A DNA stretch of 64,000 bases from positions 22,032,227 through 22,096,226 of the forward strand of contig NC_134515.1 in assembly GCF_027942865.1 (NCBI RefSeq), read 5' to 3'. This stretch comes from Odontesthes bonariensis (Eukaryota; Chordata; Actinopteri; Atheriniformes; Atherinopsidae). The translations under genes were made by a program, and so were the position numbers. Shown one piece after another: positions 1 to 11,882 of this stretch. Each line of letters opens with the position of its first letter. Position 1 is the first letter of the stretch. The notes beneath the pieces are model-generated. The model had not been told where the DNA came from. It was given only the letters and a program-made list of their open reading frames with translations, and made no database searches.

Positions 1-37
1 CACTGACCTTCTCTCTGTTTCTCTGTTTCCCCTGTAG

Positions 38-3000
38 ATCATGTGTTTGAACAGATTCTCAACTCCTCCTCTGAAGAACTTGCTGAGGCAAGGCAGATAC
101 TGCGTAACATCATCTGTCGACACCTCTACAAGTGTCTGGGGCAAACTCAGCCAGACAAAGCCTTGAATGTCACACAGGTACCCCGTTACTGATTGTATGA
201 GCGCGTTATAAGGAGGAGGGTTAAATGTACTCCGGATGGTGTGGATGTTTCTGAGTGACGTGTGTTGTTTGTCTCTATGTGAGACATTTTTTCCTTGTGT
301 GTGTTTGAAGAATTTTCAGGTATTCCCGTACTTGGTGAATTTCAGAAAATGAACCATTTCCTGCTTCAATTATTTAAAGGTCCTATGGCATGAAAATAAA
401 TGGAGGCTTTTATATATTTTTATAGGCTCTAGTGATCCCCTAATACTGTATCTGAGTTTTTTTCCCCAAAATTCTGCCTTGGTGCAGAATTACAGCCAGT
501 CCCAAAAATGAGCTTTCCTTAGGATCCTCAGAATGAGCTGTTTAGTGGGGGTGTGGCCTTACTTACGCCCGTGGTACCTTGCGCAAATGTTTTGTGAATC
601 GCTATGGCACGTAGATGGCATGGCAGCCCTATGCCGTAAAACTAGCGAAACCTGTTGATATGAGCTTACTTTGACAATATGACGAACTTGTTACTGAACA
701 ACTCTCCTAACACAGTCAAACATCAAGCAAGTGCTACACAAGACACAGCAAAAAAGGCGTGCGTGAAGGGGAAAGCAGGAGTGAGGATTTTGACATTCTC
801 ATCTGATTGCTCTGGTTTGCAAAGAAGCACGTAGCACTAGCGCTGGAACCATGAATGAATCATTATCCTGATGAAATGCACTGAATTTGCGGATTCATTC
901 TTCTTCAGGAAGCTTGAAGTAGGGGGTTTTGGTCTAAAATGAGCGAGCTAACCATCTCATGGGCATGCAAACACCTCCAACAGCCCAGTTGGCAGAGATA
1001 AGAGCTTGCAGATGCTATTAGCTGCATAGCTAACCGTTAGCTAACGTTAGCTGCTAACGATACAAACCCTTTCCTGTGGTAACAAGCTATGTAACTATAC
1101 TGTACATACAGGAAAGCAACACAATAATAGAGCGTTAAATTACTTACTCTCGGGAATGAGATCCTTCCCCAAGTGAGGGACGAATGGAGCAGGAGATTGA
1201 CAGGCGGATTGGTGCTGTGTCTGCAGTGATGCGGGCTCGGCTCTGCACCGGCCCGTCGTAGTGAAAAAGGAGCTGAGCCAGAAGGCGAAGCTCTCGATTT
1301 ACCGGTCAATCTATATTCCTACCCTCACCTATGGTCACGAGCTGTGGGTAGTGACCGAGAGAACGAGATCGCAAATACAAGCGGCCAAATGAGTTTCCTC
1401 CGCTGGGTGTCTGGGCTCTCCCTTATTGGACTCTGTATTAGCCCAAGTTCTGGAAACATTCATCGGTGAAATATTTGGCGCACACACAAATCTCTTCGGT
1501 TCTGTCATCACTTTCCCAGAAAAAAACAAAATCTGTCCACTGGCTCTTTAGAGGCTCTGATGCAGGAGCTCTAAACCGATTTTTTTACATCCATGTACAG
1601 AGCAATGAGTTGGCCAAAGAGCTGTGGGCGGGGAAAGGCAGTTTTGGCATAGCCATATATGGGCTCTGGGAGGAAACAACCTCCACGTCATAAGCGGCAG
1701 CTTTCCCGATCAGGCCATCTGCATGGTCACATTTCCAAAGGCGGAGAATAATTTCCATTGCATGGTTTAGGTCTATCGTCATTTTTAGCCACTGGGGGAC
1801 CGCAGGCAGGCTAGAGGAACTCATATTAATGTTAGACAACCTTAAAAAGTGAAAATTTCATGCCATGTCAACTAAGCGATTGTCCAAAATGCTGTTAAAT
1901 AATGATGTGCTCTCTTAATCAAACAACTGCTGTTAGCTGTAACAGACCTGGGGCCTCATGTACAAAGACTTGCGTGGATTTCCTTACTTACTCCTTGCTT
2001 ACTTGAAAGTGGAAAAGTGCGTATGCCAGCCCTGAAGTTGGCATGAGGCACCGCACATTTCCACGGTCATTTCACTCTTGATACATCTGATCGTTGACAT
2101 GAAAAGCTGCGTACGCCGCTATTTTGTGTGTATTTTGTACATGAGGCCCCTGGTTATTATTGTGGAATACCACTTGCTTTGGTGAGATTTATGAGCTGTA
2201 GAAGTATATAAGTATTAGTGAAAGTGACTCGGCCACTTCTCGTTCTCGAATAGGAGACCATTCACAGCTGGGAGGCAGATCTGGCTCGATCCATCCCTCA
2301 AAGTGGCACTCAGGATGTCAACCTGCAACCAGAGGACTTTGTCGTCAGAGTGAGTTTTTGAGTTAACTTTCACTGCGACGTTAGCTTTGATATTAATCTC
2401 TGGATTAGTGAGGCATTTCCCTCTCCTTTGTGGCTTACTGCACTTTCAGGTCTTAAAATCATCTCCATCTCTTTTAGGTCATTTTTATGGACTACGGGAT
2501 GAAGGAAAAGAACCCCATCAACAACGTGCGCTTCTACTGCAAGGATGACCTAACCAAAGCCATCCAGATACGCAAAAACCAGGTCAGAATTGAAGCACCG
2601 GTTTCAGAAATCAGTCTTGAGTCAACTCCAACTACACATGTTCATTTCCTCCTGTTGTTCGAAATGCACAGACTGCCTCTATCTTTCCTTTAAGGCTCAA
2701 AATAAGCGTTATGCTGTTGTCGTTTTTGTCAGGTGTCTAAACTTCTTCCGGAGCAATTTGCTGAGGAGTTGATCAGGGTTTACTGCAAGAAGACGGACGA
2801 TAAGAGTCTGGAGGCTGCCAAGAAGCACTTTGTTCAGTGGTGCATGAACAGAAACTTCTCAAAGCCTCAGGTATTGTTTATGAAAGGAAATAACATGAAA
2901 AAGATACTAATTAAGACCCTACTGTTGATACTCACCATAATCCTGTAATAACCTCTACTAGACACCCCAAAATCATTCTGCTTAATGGCAAGGTACATGT

Positions 3001-5574
3001 TTCCACAGTCCCAAAATTACTCACAACCAGTTCCAAAATGTCATTCAGTGCGTCTCTTGCAAAATAAGATGTCTTTCCTCCAAACCCTTGATATCAAACG
3101 GTCTTGTCACGGATCAAAGAATAGATTTATTCTTTCTGAATACTTTTACTTTGAATGATTTTAGTCCCTCTACTTTCATTTTAACCCTCGTAGTGCTTGC
3201 CGAGGAGGAGAGGCAGCCATAGCTAATTCACACATTCAAATAAATCCTTTTGTTTCACTAAGGATGACAACAAAAAGCAAATGCAAGTCCCTGGAATGTC
3301 TCATTCTCGGTCTTTCCAACCTACATCAAAAGACCCAAAAATCCCTGCAGTTTGTTGAAGGCCAACGACATCATCCCAGGTGCCTATCTGACTATACTGT
3401 GATCCGATTTAAGAGCCTATTACCGTCTTTACTTCCTTTGTTCCCATATATGAATACTGTGGAGGGCAGCTCCCCATATATTGCAACCTTACTAGGGATG
3501 TCCCGATCAAGTTTTTATTGCCTCCGAGTCATTTGATTTTGAGTATCTGCCGATACCGAGTCCCGATCCGATACTTCTTCAGTACATTAAAAAAAGAAAC
3601 AGATCCAGGATATTCCCGATTTTAATTTTTTTATTTTCTATAACTTGTTTTATCATTTAACACTTATAAACAGCACTTCTATGAGGTAGCTTGAACAAAA
3701 AAAGTAATCAAGTAATAAACAAATTCTTCACATTGTAGTTTAGTGCAACAATGTCTAATATAAAAAAGGAGCAGCAGCTCAACTTGAAATACCTGGCAGG
3801 CATGTAAACAAATAAGCAAATAAAAGTGCCACAGTGTTATAAAGTAAGGCCAGTAATGTGCTTTTAGGAACTGCACTCCTCATTCTTACTCTCCTCCCCT
3901 AGCTTCACAGAAGGAAATGTACGTTTTTCTTGATGAAAACCAACATCTCTACCTTGTCAGGTTTGAGCCTGTTGCTGTTCTCATTAAGGATGTTAGCGTT
4001 GTCCTTGCCGCCTCTTGAAATCCCAAGTTTGCATATCTCACAGTTTGCAATCGCAACATTTTTGTCATCCACTTTAAAATACCTCCACACCGCGGACATT
4101 GACGCCCCCAGCTTCAAGCTGCTGCCGTGTTCTGCTTCGCTTTTTTATTGGAGACCCATCCAAGATGGCGGCCGCGCTGATGTCAGCTCCAATAGTCTAC
4201 GAGGCGTCTATGTACATTATGTCTATGTTTGAGACGGTCTGACGGTACCACCACATAACACTAAATACTAAGCTGTTATTTTTTCCCATTTGTTTTGAAA
4301 TATTATAGTTCTGATTAAAAAATAAATAAATAATGAGAATAAATATACATATATAGATATATATCCGATCCCTGATCGGGAGGAAACGTCCGATCACGTG
4401 GTTTCTGACTCGGATTTCTGAATCGGATCGGGACATCCCTAATTATCACCCCCCCTTGGACAGTGTGGCTGACAGTGCTGCAGCCTCTCTGTGGTTGACT
4501 TTTAGTACTATTGCTCCATCTAAGAAGAATGTCTTGACTCAAAGCAGATCTCTGTAGTAGAATACACAATTGCGTATAGAAATGGAATCGGTGAGAAAAG
4601 TGGAGACAAAAAGACCTTACATTGAAGCCGAAGAATGTTACTTAGCCTGGAAGGATGGCTTTATAACATGTTAAAAAAACACTTTACAAAGGACTAAAAC
4701 TCGTTGAACCTTGTGCTCCCTGAACTCTCGACAGCTATGTGTCTGATAGAGATAAAACTAATCTTTTTCCTCCAGCAGATGCTTTGACCTTTGAAAAGTT
4801 ATTAAAACCCTCATTCTGACTCTCACTTTGACTATTTTACAGCTATTAACGTGCCCCCGAAACAATGTCGGTAATCTTCAGGGTTCTGAACTTGAACCAA
4901 TTCTGTTGTCTCTATACATGCTTCCTTTGGACAATATCGTCAGGAAGCACGACGTATAATATCCAATTATTATGCTGATATCACCCAGCTCTATCAAGGA
5001 AACCTAAGCAGTTGCTGAAGTTACAGGCTTGTCTAAGACATTAAGGCCTGAATGACTAGTGATTTTCTGCTTTTCAATTCCGACAAAACCGCGGTAATTG
5101 TGTTTGGACCGAAGAACCTCAGAGATTCACCATCTAAACATACGGTTAAACTTGCGGGATTTAAACTCCCTTTCTGCTCTTAAGACTAAGCTAAAACTGT
5201 ACCTTTTTTGATATAGCTTTTACTCAAGCTGTTGATCTTTTTTTTTCTTTATTTTATCATTGCTGTTCATATTGATGTTCTACTGCTGTTGCCGAGTTGG
5301 TATCAGCAGTGACTGCAGAGTAACGGCCTCTGTGAGTAATATTACGTTTGCCTTTGAGCACGCTCCGCATTTCTTGTCTCAATACCAGCACCCGTTGTTT
5401 TTTGTTCACATGCAGGATGGAGACATAATTGCACCTGAGCTGACCCCTCTGAAAGCCAGCTGGTGCAACAACAACAACAACGAAGGCGAAGAGGCTGACG
5501 TAGGTGGCTCCCAAATAACAAACTGTGCTCTTGTGAATGGACACAAGAAGGCCAAAACTCAGCTGTTTAAGTAA
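38..5574 (+). CDS. samhd1: SAMHD1, dNTP triphosphohydrolase (C-terminal five exons, 5' part outside window)
   Basis: Deoxynucleoside triphosphate triphosphohydrolase that lowers cellular dNTP pools; in mammals it is nuclear, active as a dNTP/GTP-bound tetramer, and a restriction factor. Exons seen: 38-177, 2254-2349, 2478-2582, 2733-2870 and 5416-5574 (TAA 5572-5574), each with AG/GT borders. They give about 211 residues, against about 626 for the full human protein. Recognition rests on strings such as [36 protein letters not shown] and [13 protein letters not shown], which follow the human C-terminal lobe closely; the Lys of EKNP corresponds to an allosteric nucleotide contact (family knowledge). 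The HD catalytic domain lies upstream of the window. LTPLK keeps a TPxK cyclin-dependent kinase site, matching human Thr592. Oddities are a run of five Asn after WC, coded by five AAC codons, and a protein end at QLFK without further tail. The 2.5-kb last intron carries transposon remains. The family call is very secure. Confidence 0.95.
373..1868. mobile_element. Degenerate DNA transposon with ATGGCATGAAA terminal repeats, in samhd1 intron
   Basis: The left end is TTAAAGGTCCTATGGCATGA at 373-392. The right end at about 1843-1868 carries the inverse (gaaaatttcatgccat). Ends of this type are very common in teleost genomes. The TTAA at the left end fits a TTAA-target element such as piggyBac or Kolobok, but the right TTAA is not preserved, so the superfamily is an inference. 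No transposase is readable. A non-LTR retrotransposon fragment sits inside it. Confidence 0.5.
1175..1432 (+). mobile_element. Non-LTR retrotransposon ORF2 C-terminal fragment
   Basis: The plus strand reads, with frame breaks, EIDRRIGAV...VMR, then [12 protein letters not shown] and [20 protein letters not shown] segments, then [11 protein letters not shown]. These are hallmarks of the conserved region after the reverse transcriptase in a LINE family abundant in fish. The fragment is truncated at both ends and lies inside the TTAA-type element, so it is a nested dead copy. Confidence 0.6.
1950..2150. mobile_element. Approximately 200-bp MITE-like inverted-repeat element
   Basis: GGGGCCTCATGTACAAA at 1950 is mirrored by TTTTGTACATGAGGCCCC ending at 2150: a near-perfect 17-bp terminal inverted repeat around about 165 bp with no coding capacity. 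It lies in the samhd1 intron just before the exon at 2254. Superfamily not assigned. Confidence 0.6.
3493..4441 (-). mobile_element. hAT-like non-autonomous transposon with BED zinc-finger relic, in last samhd1 intron
   Basis: Perfect 16-bp terminal inverted repeats, TAGGGATGTCCCGATC at 3493 and its complement ending at 4441, bound a 949-bp element. The minus strand at 3905-4117 codes a 70-residue remnant with [11 protein letters not shown] and [13 protein letters not shown], the start of a BED-type zinc finger as found at the N terminus of hAT transposases and ZBED proteins. The finger is cut before its His pair and no catalytic domain follows, so this is an internally deleted copy. The flanking 8-mers (aaccttac and attatcac) are only weakly similar, so the target-site duplication has decayed or the copy is old. 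Confidence 0.7.
4880..5215 (+). mobile_element. LINE reverse-transcriptase fragment (Rex1/L2-like), frame-broken
   Basis: Successive frames read [22 protein letters not shown], a YADITQLY segment in place of the usual YADD box, then [20 protein letters not shown], the typical order in fish Rex1/L2-type LINE reverse transcriptases. A stop and a frame change separate the blocks and the YADD aspartate is lost, so the copy is dead. It lies about 200 bp before the last samhd1 exon. Confidence 0.7.
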
Positions 5575-5810
5575 GGAGGAGACGGAGAGAACAGCCCATA
5601 TTGCACATGTAGAGATAGAAAAGATGAGTGTGAGGTCAGGAGTATATTTTTGTACGAGGTGATTGTGTTGATGAGCACAGTAAACTGTTTTTATTACAAC
5701 CCCTACCCCTTGAATTATGCTGTTCAGAATCCTTCGATTATGTTCTAAACGACAAATCACTGCCTAAATACAAAAAAAAAAAAAAAACAGTATATTTATG
5801 GGTATTGTGT

Positions 5811-5838
5811 TTTTTTTTTATTATTATTATTATTATTG
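5811..5838. repeat. (TTA)n microsatellite
   Basis: A T-rich run passes into about eight TTA units, about 240 bp after the samhd1 stop codon, inside its probable 3' UTR. Confidence 0.8.
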
Positions 5839-6382
5839 TACTGGTACCGCTGATGTGTTACAAATATTTCAGTTGTTATTTCATAAGCAATTCAAAGACT
5901 GCTACCATTTAAACAATTTCTCATGTTTTAAGAGTTTTTATTTATGATTATTTGGAAGATTTGGTTTCAGATCCCTTTGTATCTCTTTTTCTTTGGTCTT
6001 TTGGTTTCTTTGGTCTTTTGGTTTTGATGTGCTTTATTTATTGCTCCATACCTCAGCAAACCCTTTTGCTGGCTTCACCTCACAGGTCTGTACAACATTT
6101 GAATTGGTATTTAGGATATATCTTTGAAATGTTGTCCTATTACCCAAAAAATGGTGTATCCTCATCAAAATGTTTTGCTCAATGTGTATTTGAAAAAGAA
6201 AAATAAGATTCTGAAAGTGTGTAATGATGCGAGTGGAAACCTATTAAAAGGTTTGAGAAGATCTTGTCTCGGCGAACTCTTTGACATCATCTATGATTTA
6301 AATTTTTGGTAAACACCAGAAGGCACCTTGCATTTGTATAAAGACTATGGATGTACAGAATATGTAAGGTAAGTAAAAAGTA

Positions 6383-6540
6383 GGGCTGGGCAACGATTAC
6401 AATTTTTAATCTAATTAATCACATGATTTCCCTGATTAATCACGATTAATCGCATTTGTACGCATCCATCCATCATCTTCCGCTTGTCCGGGGATCGGGT
6501 CGCGGGGGCAGCAGCTTGAGCAGAGAAACCCAGACGTCCC
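6383..6540. mobile_element. Repeat junction: AT-rich element end plus CATC-anchored retroelement tail
   Basis: From 6383, agggctgggcaacgatt followed by repeated attaatcac units resembles the end of a common fish DNA transposon (GGGCTGGGCGAT... type). At about 6464 it abuts catccatccatcatcttccg with a cttgtccggggatcgggtcg block, a motif common at retroelement ends in fish. Both are truncated. Assignments are from memory of repeat families. Confidence 0.45.
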
Positions 6541-6740
6541 TATTTCCACAGCACAGAAAAGCTTGCTTTAAAGTGCTTACCATATTTTATTTTTATTTTT
6601 TTTATGTACAACAAAGATTCAGGTAAGTCTTTTTTTTCTTTTGATCTAAGATTTAGTTTTTAAGAATTTAGCTGGAATGGCATGTTAAAGTTTAAATGGA
6701 AGATCAATTGTGTGGTGGCAGAAAGCATTGTGTTTTCAGT

Positions 6741-7670
<930 letters not shown>

Positions 7671-7869
7671 TCACGCTGGTTTGTTTGAGGAAGTCGGGGG
7701 TGGGGATTCCCAAAGACGTAGCGGGGAGTGTGCTTCGGCTGTGTTTTCCGCACTGGAAACTAGTTCCCAAACCGACATGAGCAAACCAAACCTTCTGTGT
7801 AGATTTACACAGTCATTTGCACTCGATGTGAAAGTACACCACTCACACAGTAATTAGAAGGTAAATCAA

Positions 7870-9455
7870 GTAAATTAATTCACGTTGGGCGAAATATTTC
7901 GATTGGCGACGCTGGCGACGCTAGCATGTATGTATTTCACGCAACCAAGCAGTGGTCAGTGCTGTGAGATTCGGACAATGCCTGGGTCGCCAGGAAAACG
8001 CTCGGGAATGCGGGGATACACTTAATTTGGCCTGGGGGTGGCGTATCCCTTTAAGGCACAGAGCATGCAACTTTTCAATATCATCTCTGGTCTTAGAAAA
8101 TCAAGCAGCCAAAAGCTTGAGCTATTGTTGCTGAAATTTTGGCATTTATGATGAGGAATTAGAGGGAAAAATACAAAAGGGGAAAAAAAAAACGGATCCG
8201 AGACCTTCCATAAACGCTGTCTGACAGGATCAAGAAGCTCATTTGTTACTAACAAAATGCCCCATTCCAACTTCGTGTCTATCTGTACTGTTATTCTCTT
8301 ATCGGTTATCCTCGGTTATTGTAAAGATGTTTGCGCATGTTGCATGTAATTTATTAGATATTCGGATCAAGGGAGTAGGGTTTCAGCAGAACCACGGACA
8401 GCGCTGTTTGTTTGCGCTGTCCATAGTACTGAAAGCTGAAATTGAATAACCTCTCAGAACGCCGCTCTGAAGCTGCTTTGAAAGACTTCCCACGTATCTG
8501 TTTGTCCTGTTAAGTACTGTGTTAAGGCACGTATTGTATGGCAAATGTGGTGTAAAGTTGGCTAAGCATTTGAGTGAAGTTCTTTTGATGGGAAAACTCA
8601 GTAGTACTGAGTCTGCACTACTGTGTGGTTGTCGCTTGGGTTTGTCATTGTCACAATTCATGCAACACAACTCTTTATCAGCAGTGCATTTCTGATATCT
8701 GCTTTACAGTAGCTCTTTTGTCAGCTCAGTGAAATACTAAAAATATTGAACTAAAATACAATCATGACTAGTATTTGTAGTCGTAAAGATCCGGCTAACT
8801 TCATTACAGTGCCAATTCATCATCACGCTTCAATTATTGTTCAGAAGACTCTTAAGTCCACTCTTAAGTAAGACCTCTCGCGTTTTATTTGTCAGTACAA
8901 CAATTATCACTCAAATCAGAGAACTGAGAAAATTAGTCTGTTTTCCTTAATGTTACTTCTTGAATTTAGCTTTGAGCATCTTTATGGTCTTCACTGTTAT
9001 AAAGTCTTCTATTGTTATAAAGACAAAGCCAAGTATGTCCTCGTAAACTTTGTTTTTCTCTATATAAAACAACGATCAGCAGGATGGTTTTTTTTGGATA
9101 GCCGTGTCGTATTAGTATTTCTGTCTGAAGGTGACTGAAAGTGGCTTTTCTTGTACAAAAGCCATTCAATCTGTGATCATTCTGACCGTACCATGTTAGG
9201 ATACAGGTGGCTTATCATCTCACCTATTTGGTCATGATCTTTTATTCTTTTTCTTTTCTTCTGTCTTGCTATTTTCCACCTAAAAGAGGTTTTCATTGTC
9301 CTTGTCTCCTTCCCCTGTCCCCAGTTGCCGCTTCCCTCACTTTTTACATGTTCTGAAATCAGCATGCTTGCATCCACGTACCTGATCATCCCCAGTTGTA
9401 TTCAGACTTCCAGCTTTCTATCAGTCCTTTGTGCAGTTTCCTCCTGGCTACCCAG
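7870..9455. other. Intergenic, no gene recognised
   Basis: Short random ORFs only on both strands. I found no kinase N-lobe motifs here that would complete the HIPK-like fragment, and no splice-bounded coding segment. Confidence 0.5.
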
Positions 9456-9461
9456 TTTTGT

Positions 9462-9525
9462 ATTGAAATGGAATGCAATGGAATGAAATAGAATAGAATA
9501 GAATAAAACAGAATAGAATGAAATG
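9462..9525. repeat. (GAATA)n-like pentanucleotide tract
   Basis: Imperfect units gaatg/gaata/gaaac. On the minus strand it lies downstream of the retrotransposon coding remnant at 9595-9785, so it is probably the simple-repeat tail of that LINE. Confidence 0.75.
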
Positions 9526-9594
9526 ATATTTTATCAACACAAGAGTGAAATTCTAATGTTGTTGTTTCATTGCATGAAATTATTGCTGTTGGCA

Positions 9595-9785
9595 GGAAAC
9601 ACCGCCCCTATCGTTCCATGTTGCAGCAAAGCTGAAGAAGCCTCTGACAGAACGCACGTCACTCTTTAATTACTATGAAGAGAGCGTGTAGCGTTGTTCT
9701 TTATGTTGAGCAGCTTTTGCAACATTCTCCTGTGCACAACCAGCTCCAGGGCAGTACCCAGCACAAAGTCAGTCTTCTTTATTAG
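9595..9785 (-). mobile_element. Non-LTR retrotransposon C-terminal remnant
   Basis: The minus strand gives KKTDFVLGTALELVVHRRML and QKLLNI, then after breaks LLQHGTIGAVFPANSNN. This resembles the C-terminal block of fish LINEs that normally reads KAGSVLG...RRML...R.SFLP.A..LYN. It is followed on the same strand by a pentanucleotide tail. Several in-frame breaks make it inactive. The assignment is by pattern memory. Confidence 0.5.
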
Positions 9786-10889
9786 TTAGTTCAGTTTCTT
9801 TGAGCCACTGGCTCGGACATTCAAGATAAACTAATTGTTTCCATGCCATGTATGGGACGACCAGTTCACAGTACTCAGCCTCTTGTCCATCACCAACACA
9901 TTCCCATAACTGCAACTTTTTTTGGATTAATGAGCCCTTGACATGATTTCAATGATACATCTAGTATCGTACCTCATCCAGGCATAAATATCTGTCCTCA
10001 TCTAAATTGAGACTACATTTACCCCTAAGCAGTTTACTCATTATTTCTTTATGTAAACCATGTTTTAATCATAAAATCTTTTTCATCCACTTTTCAGTCA
10101 CCAAAATTAGATAAGCAGACAGTGGTAACCAAGCAGCCTTTTGGAAGTAAATGAGAGGACGGCAACTCATGCATCTTGGTCATGCTTCTGTGACTAAGAT
10201 GCCGAAGCAAACTGGAAAAGTGTTTCTTTGTCCATGTTTCTGTTTAGAACGTAACTACTGTTCACTTTGTTGTCACTGCAGTCTGTGGCCGCCAGCATGA
10301 ACTAGAAATTGGCCGCTACTAGGTCTTTTTTGGATGGTTATAAACAAAAAACAGAGAGGATGTAACTTTACTCTTTCGGTTAGTGTTGTGTGTATCTTGG
10401 GCGCATGAAAGAAGTTAAACTCATGTCTTTATTAGCAAAGGTGGAATTGATTGATATGCTCACAATTCTGTAAGTGGGTGACGTTCCTTCTTTATCTATT
10501 ATATTTGGAATTGATATTCCTCAAAGTATAAAATATATATATACATATATGTACTGTTTCTGTATGTTTTCAATTTAGTTCCACAGCTCGTCCGAGGTGT
10601 CCATAAATGTGTTGTGCTGAATTTGAATGAACTGGAATTTTACAGCAGTACCTTTACTTCTACGCAGGTAAAATATCAGCAAAGAAAGATACTGCAAGCA
10701 GATGGTGGTTCCAGGTTTGACTTCATGGTGACACCTCCTGACAGGAACTGCAGCTTTCAAATAATCAAAGCCTAACAGATTATTTTACAGTATAATAGGG
10801 ACACACAAAAGAGCATAGATATGTCAATTTTGTTTGTTTATTTCACCAGGAAGCCCAACTAAGATGTAGTTTGTGCCACAGACTGCAGT

Positions 10890-10962
10890 ACTAAGTGCGT
10901 CAACAGTAGGTGGCGGCAGAGTACCGCACAATCTGCTGATAAAGAAAAAGAAACTAAACTAC
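10890..10962. repeat. Possible interspersed repeat fragment (gtaggtggcggcagagtacc type)
   Basis: The block agtaggtggcggcagagtac followed by a gataaagaaaaagaaac stretch resembles a short dispersed repeat seen in fish and frogs (GGTGGCGGTA...AAGAAGAAG). The match is short and from memory. Confidence 0.35.
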
Positions 10963-11815
10963 AGTACTTTCTTGTCAGTGGTTGGATCAGGTCCTGCATT
11001 TGGCAGGGATATAGGTACTTGGCCTCTGCCAAGTGTTCAGTAGTCTTATACTTCGTCCTTTTACTGACCCATCCAAAAAAAGAGATTAAGTTTATTGCTT
11101 ACTTGCTATATAAAATTAGTTAAACTTATTTTTACAACTGTAAGTTAAACATTAATAAAAAAAAATAACCAACGTTTTAAATAACTGATGAATATAAAGA
11201 AGTCTTTTACATGAGTTGTACACTTAAACGCATCCTTAAGTCATACTTAACATTGGATCACTTTTTTTTGCATCACTTATCCAAATTTAGCTTTCAGCCT
11301 GCATCAGAGCCATTTTGTTGAATTATCAGGGTAGGAATTTCTGACACTTAATTTTTGGTTCAGATTTAGTTCAAACGGATTGATTTGAAAGCTTTGACAA
11401 AGTGCATCACTTAATCTAGTAAAGTAAAGTGGTGGGCATAAAGGCTTAAATGACAAAACACTTGATATTCAACTGAGATGTACAATGTGTGTATGTAGAG
11501 TCTGCAGTATGAACTATACCCCACATAAACCTCACAAGTTCAGAGGCCCACTGATACATGTCTCACATTCACAGCTCACACATTGCGTCACTCAAACAAA
11601 GCCGACGTTTCATCTTCTGTAGCGCGAAGCAATGCTGGTCGGTCAGTGAATATCCAGAATCACTGTCTTATAATATGAAAAGATGGTAATAATGTTAACA
11701 ATCAAAATTGTAAGTTGTGTCCTGTAATGGCTTCTGTGTAGCACCAGAGGGCATCACAGACTCAATTGTCAAAGCTGTGTCTTTTTGCTAAGGGAGAATT
11801 AAGTCTTATTTCTTA

Positions 11816-11818
<3 letters not shown>

Positions 11819-11881
<63 letters not shown>
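11819..11881. repeat. (TG)n microsatellite, about 63 bp
   Basis: Uninterrupted alternating TG units. Confidence 0.97.

Positions 11882-11882
<1 letters not shown>

Noticed and set aside
5257..5760. 167-codon open frame on the minus strand across the last samhd1 exon
   Set aside because: It is antisense to a confirmed coding exon and has no domain or splice support.
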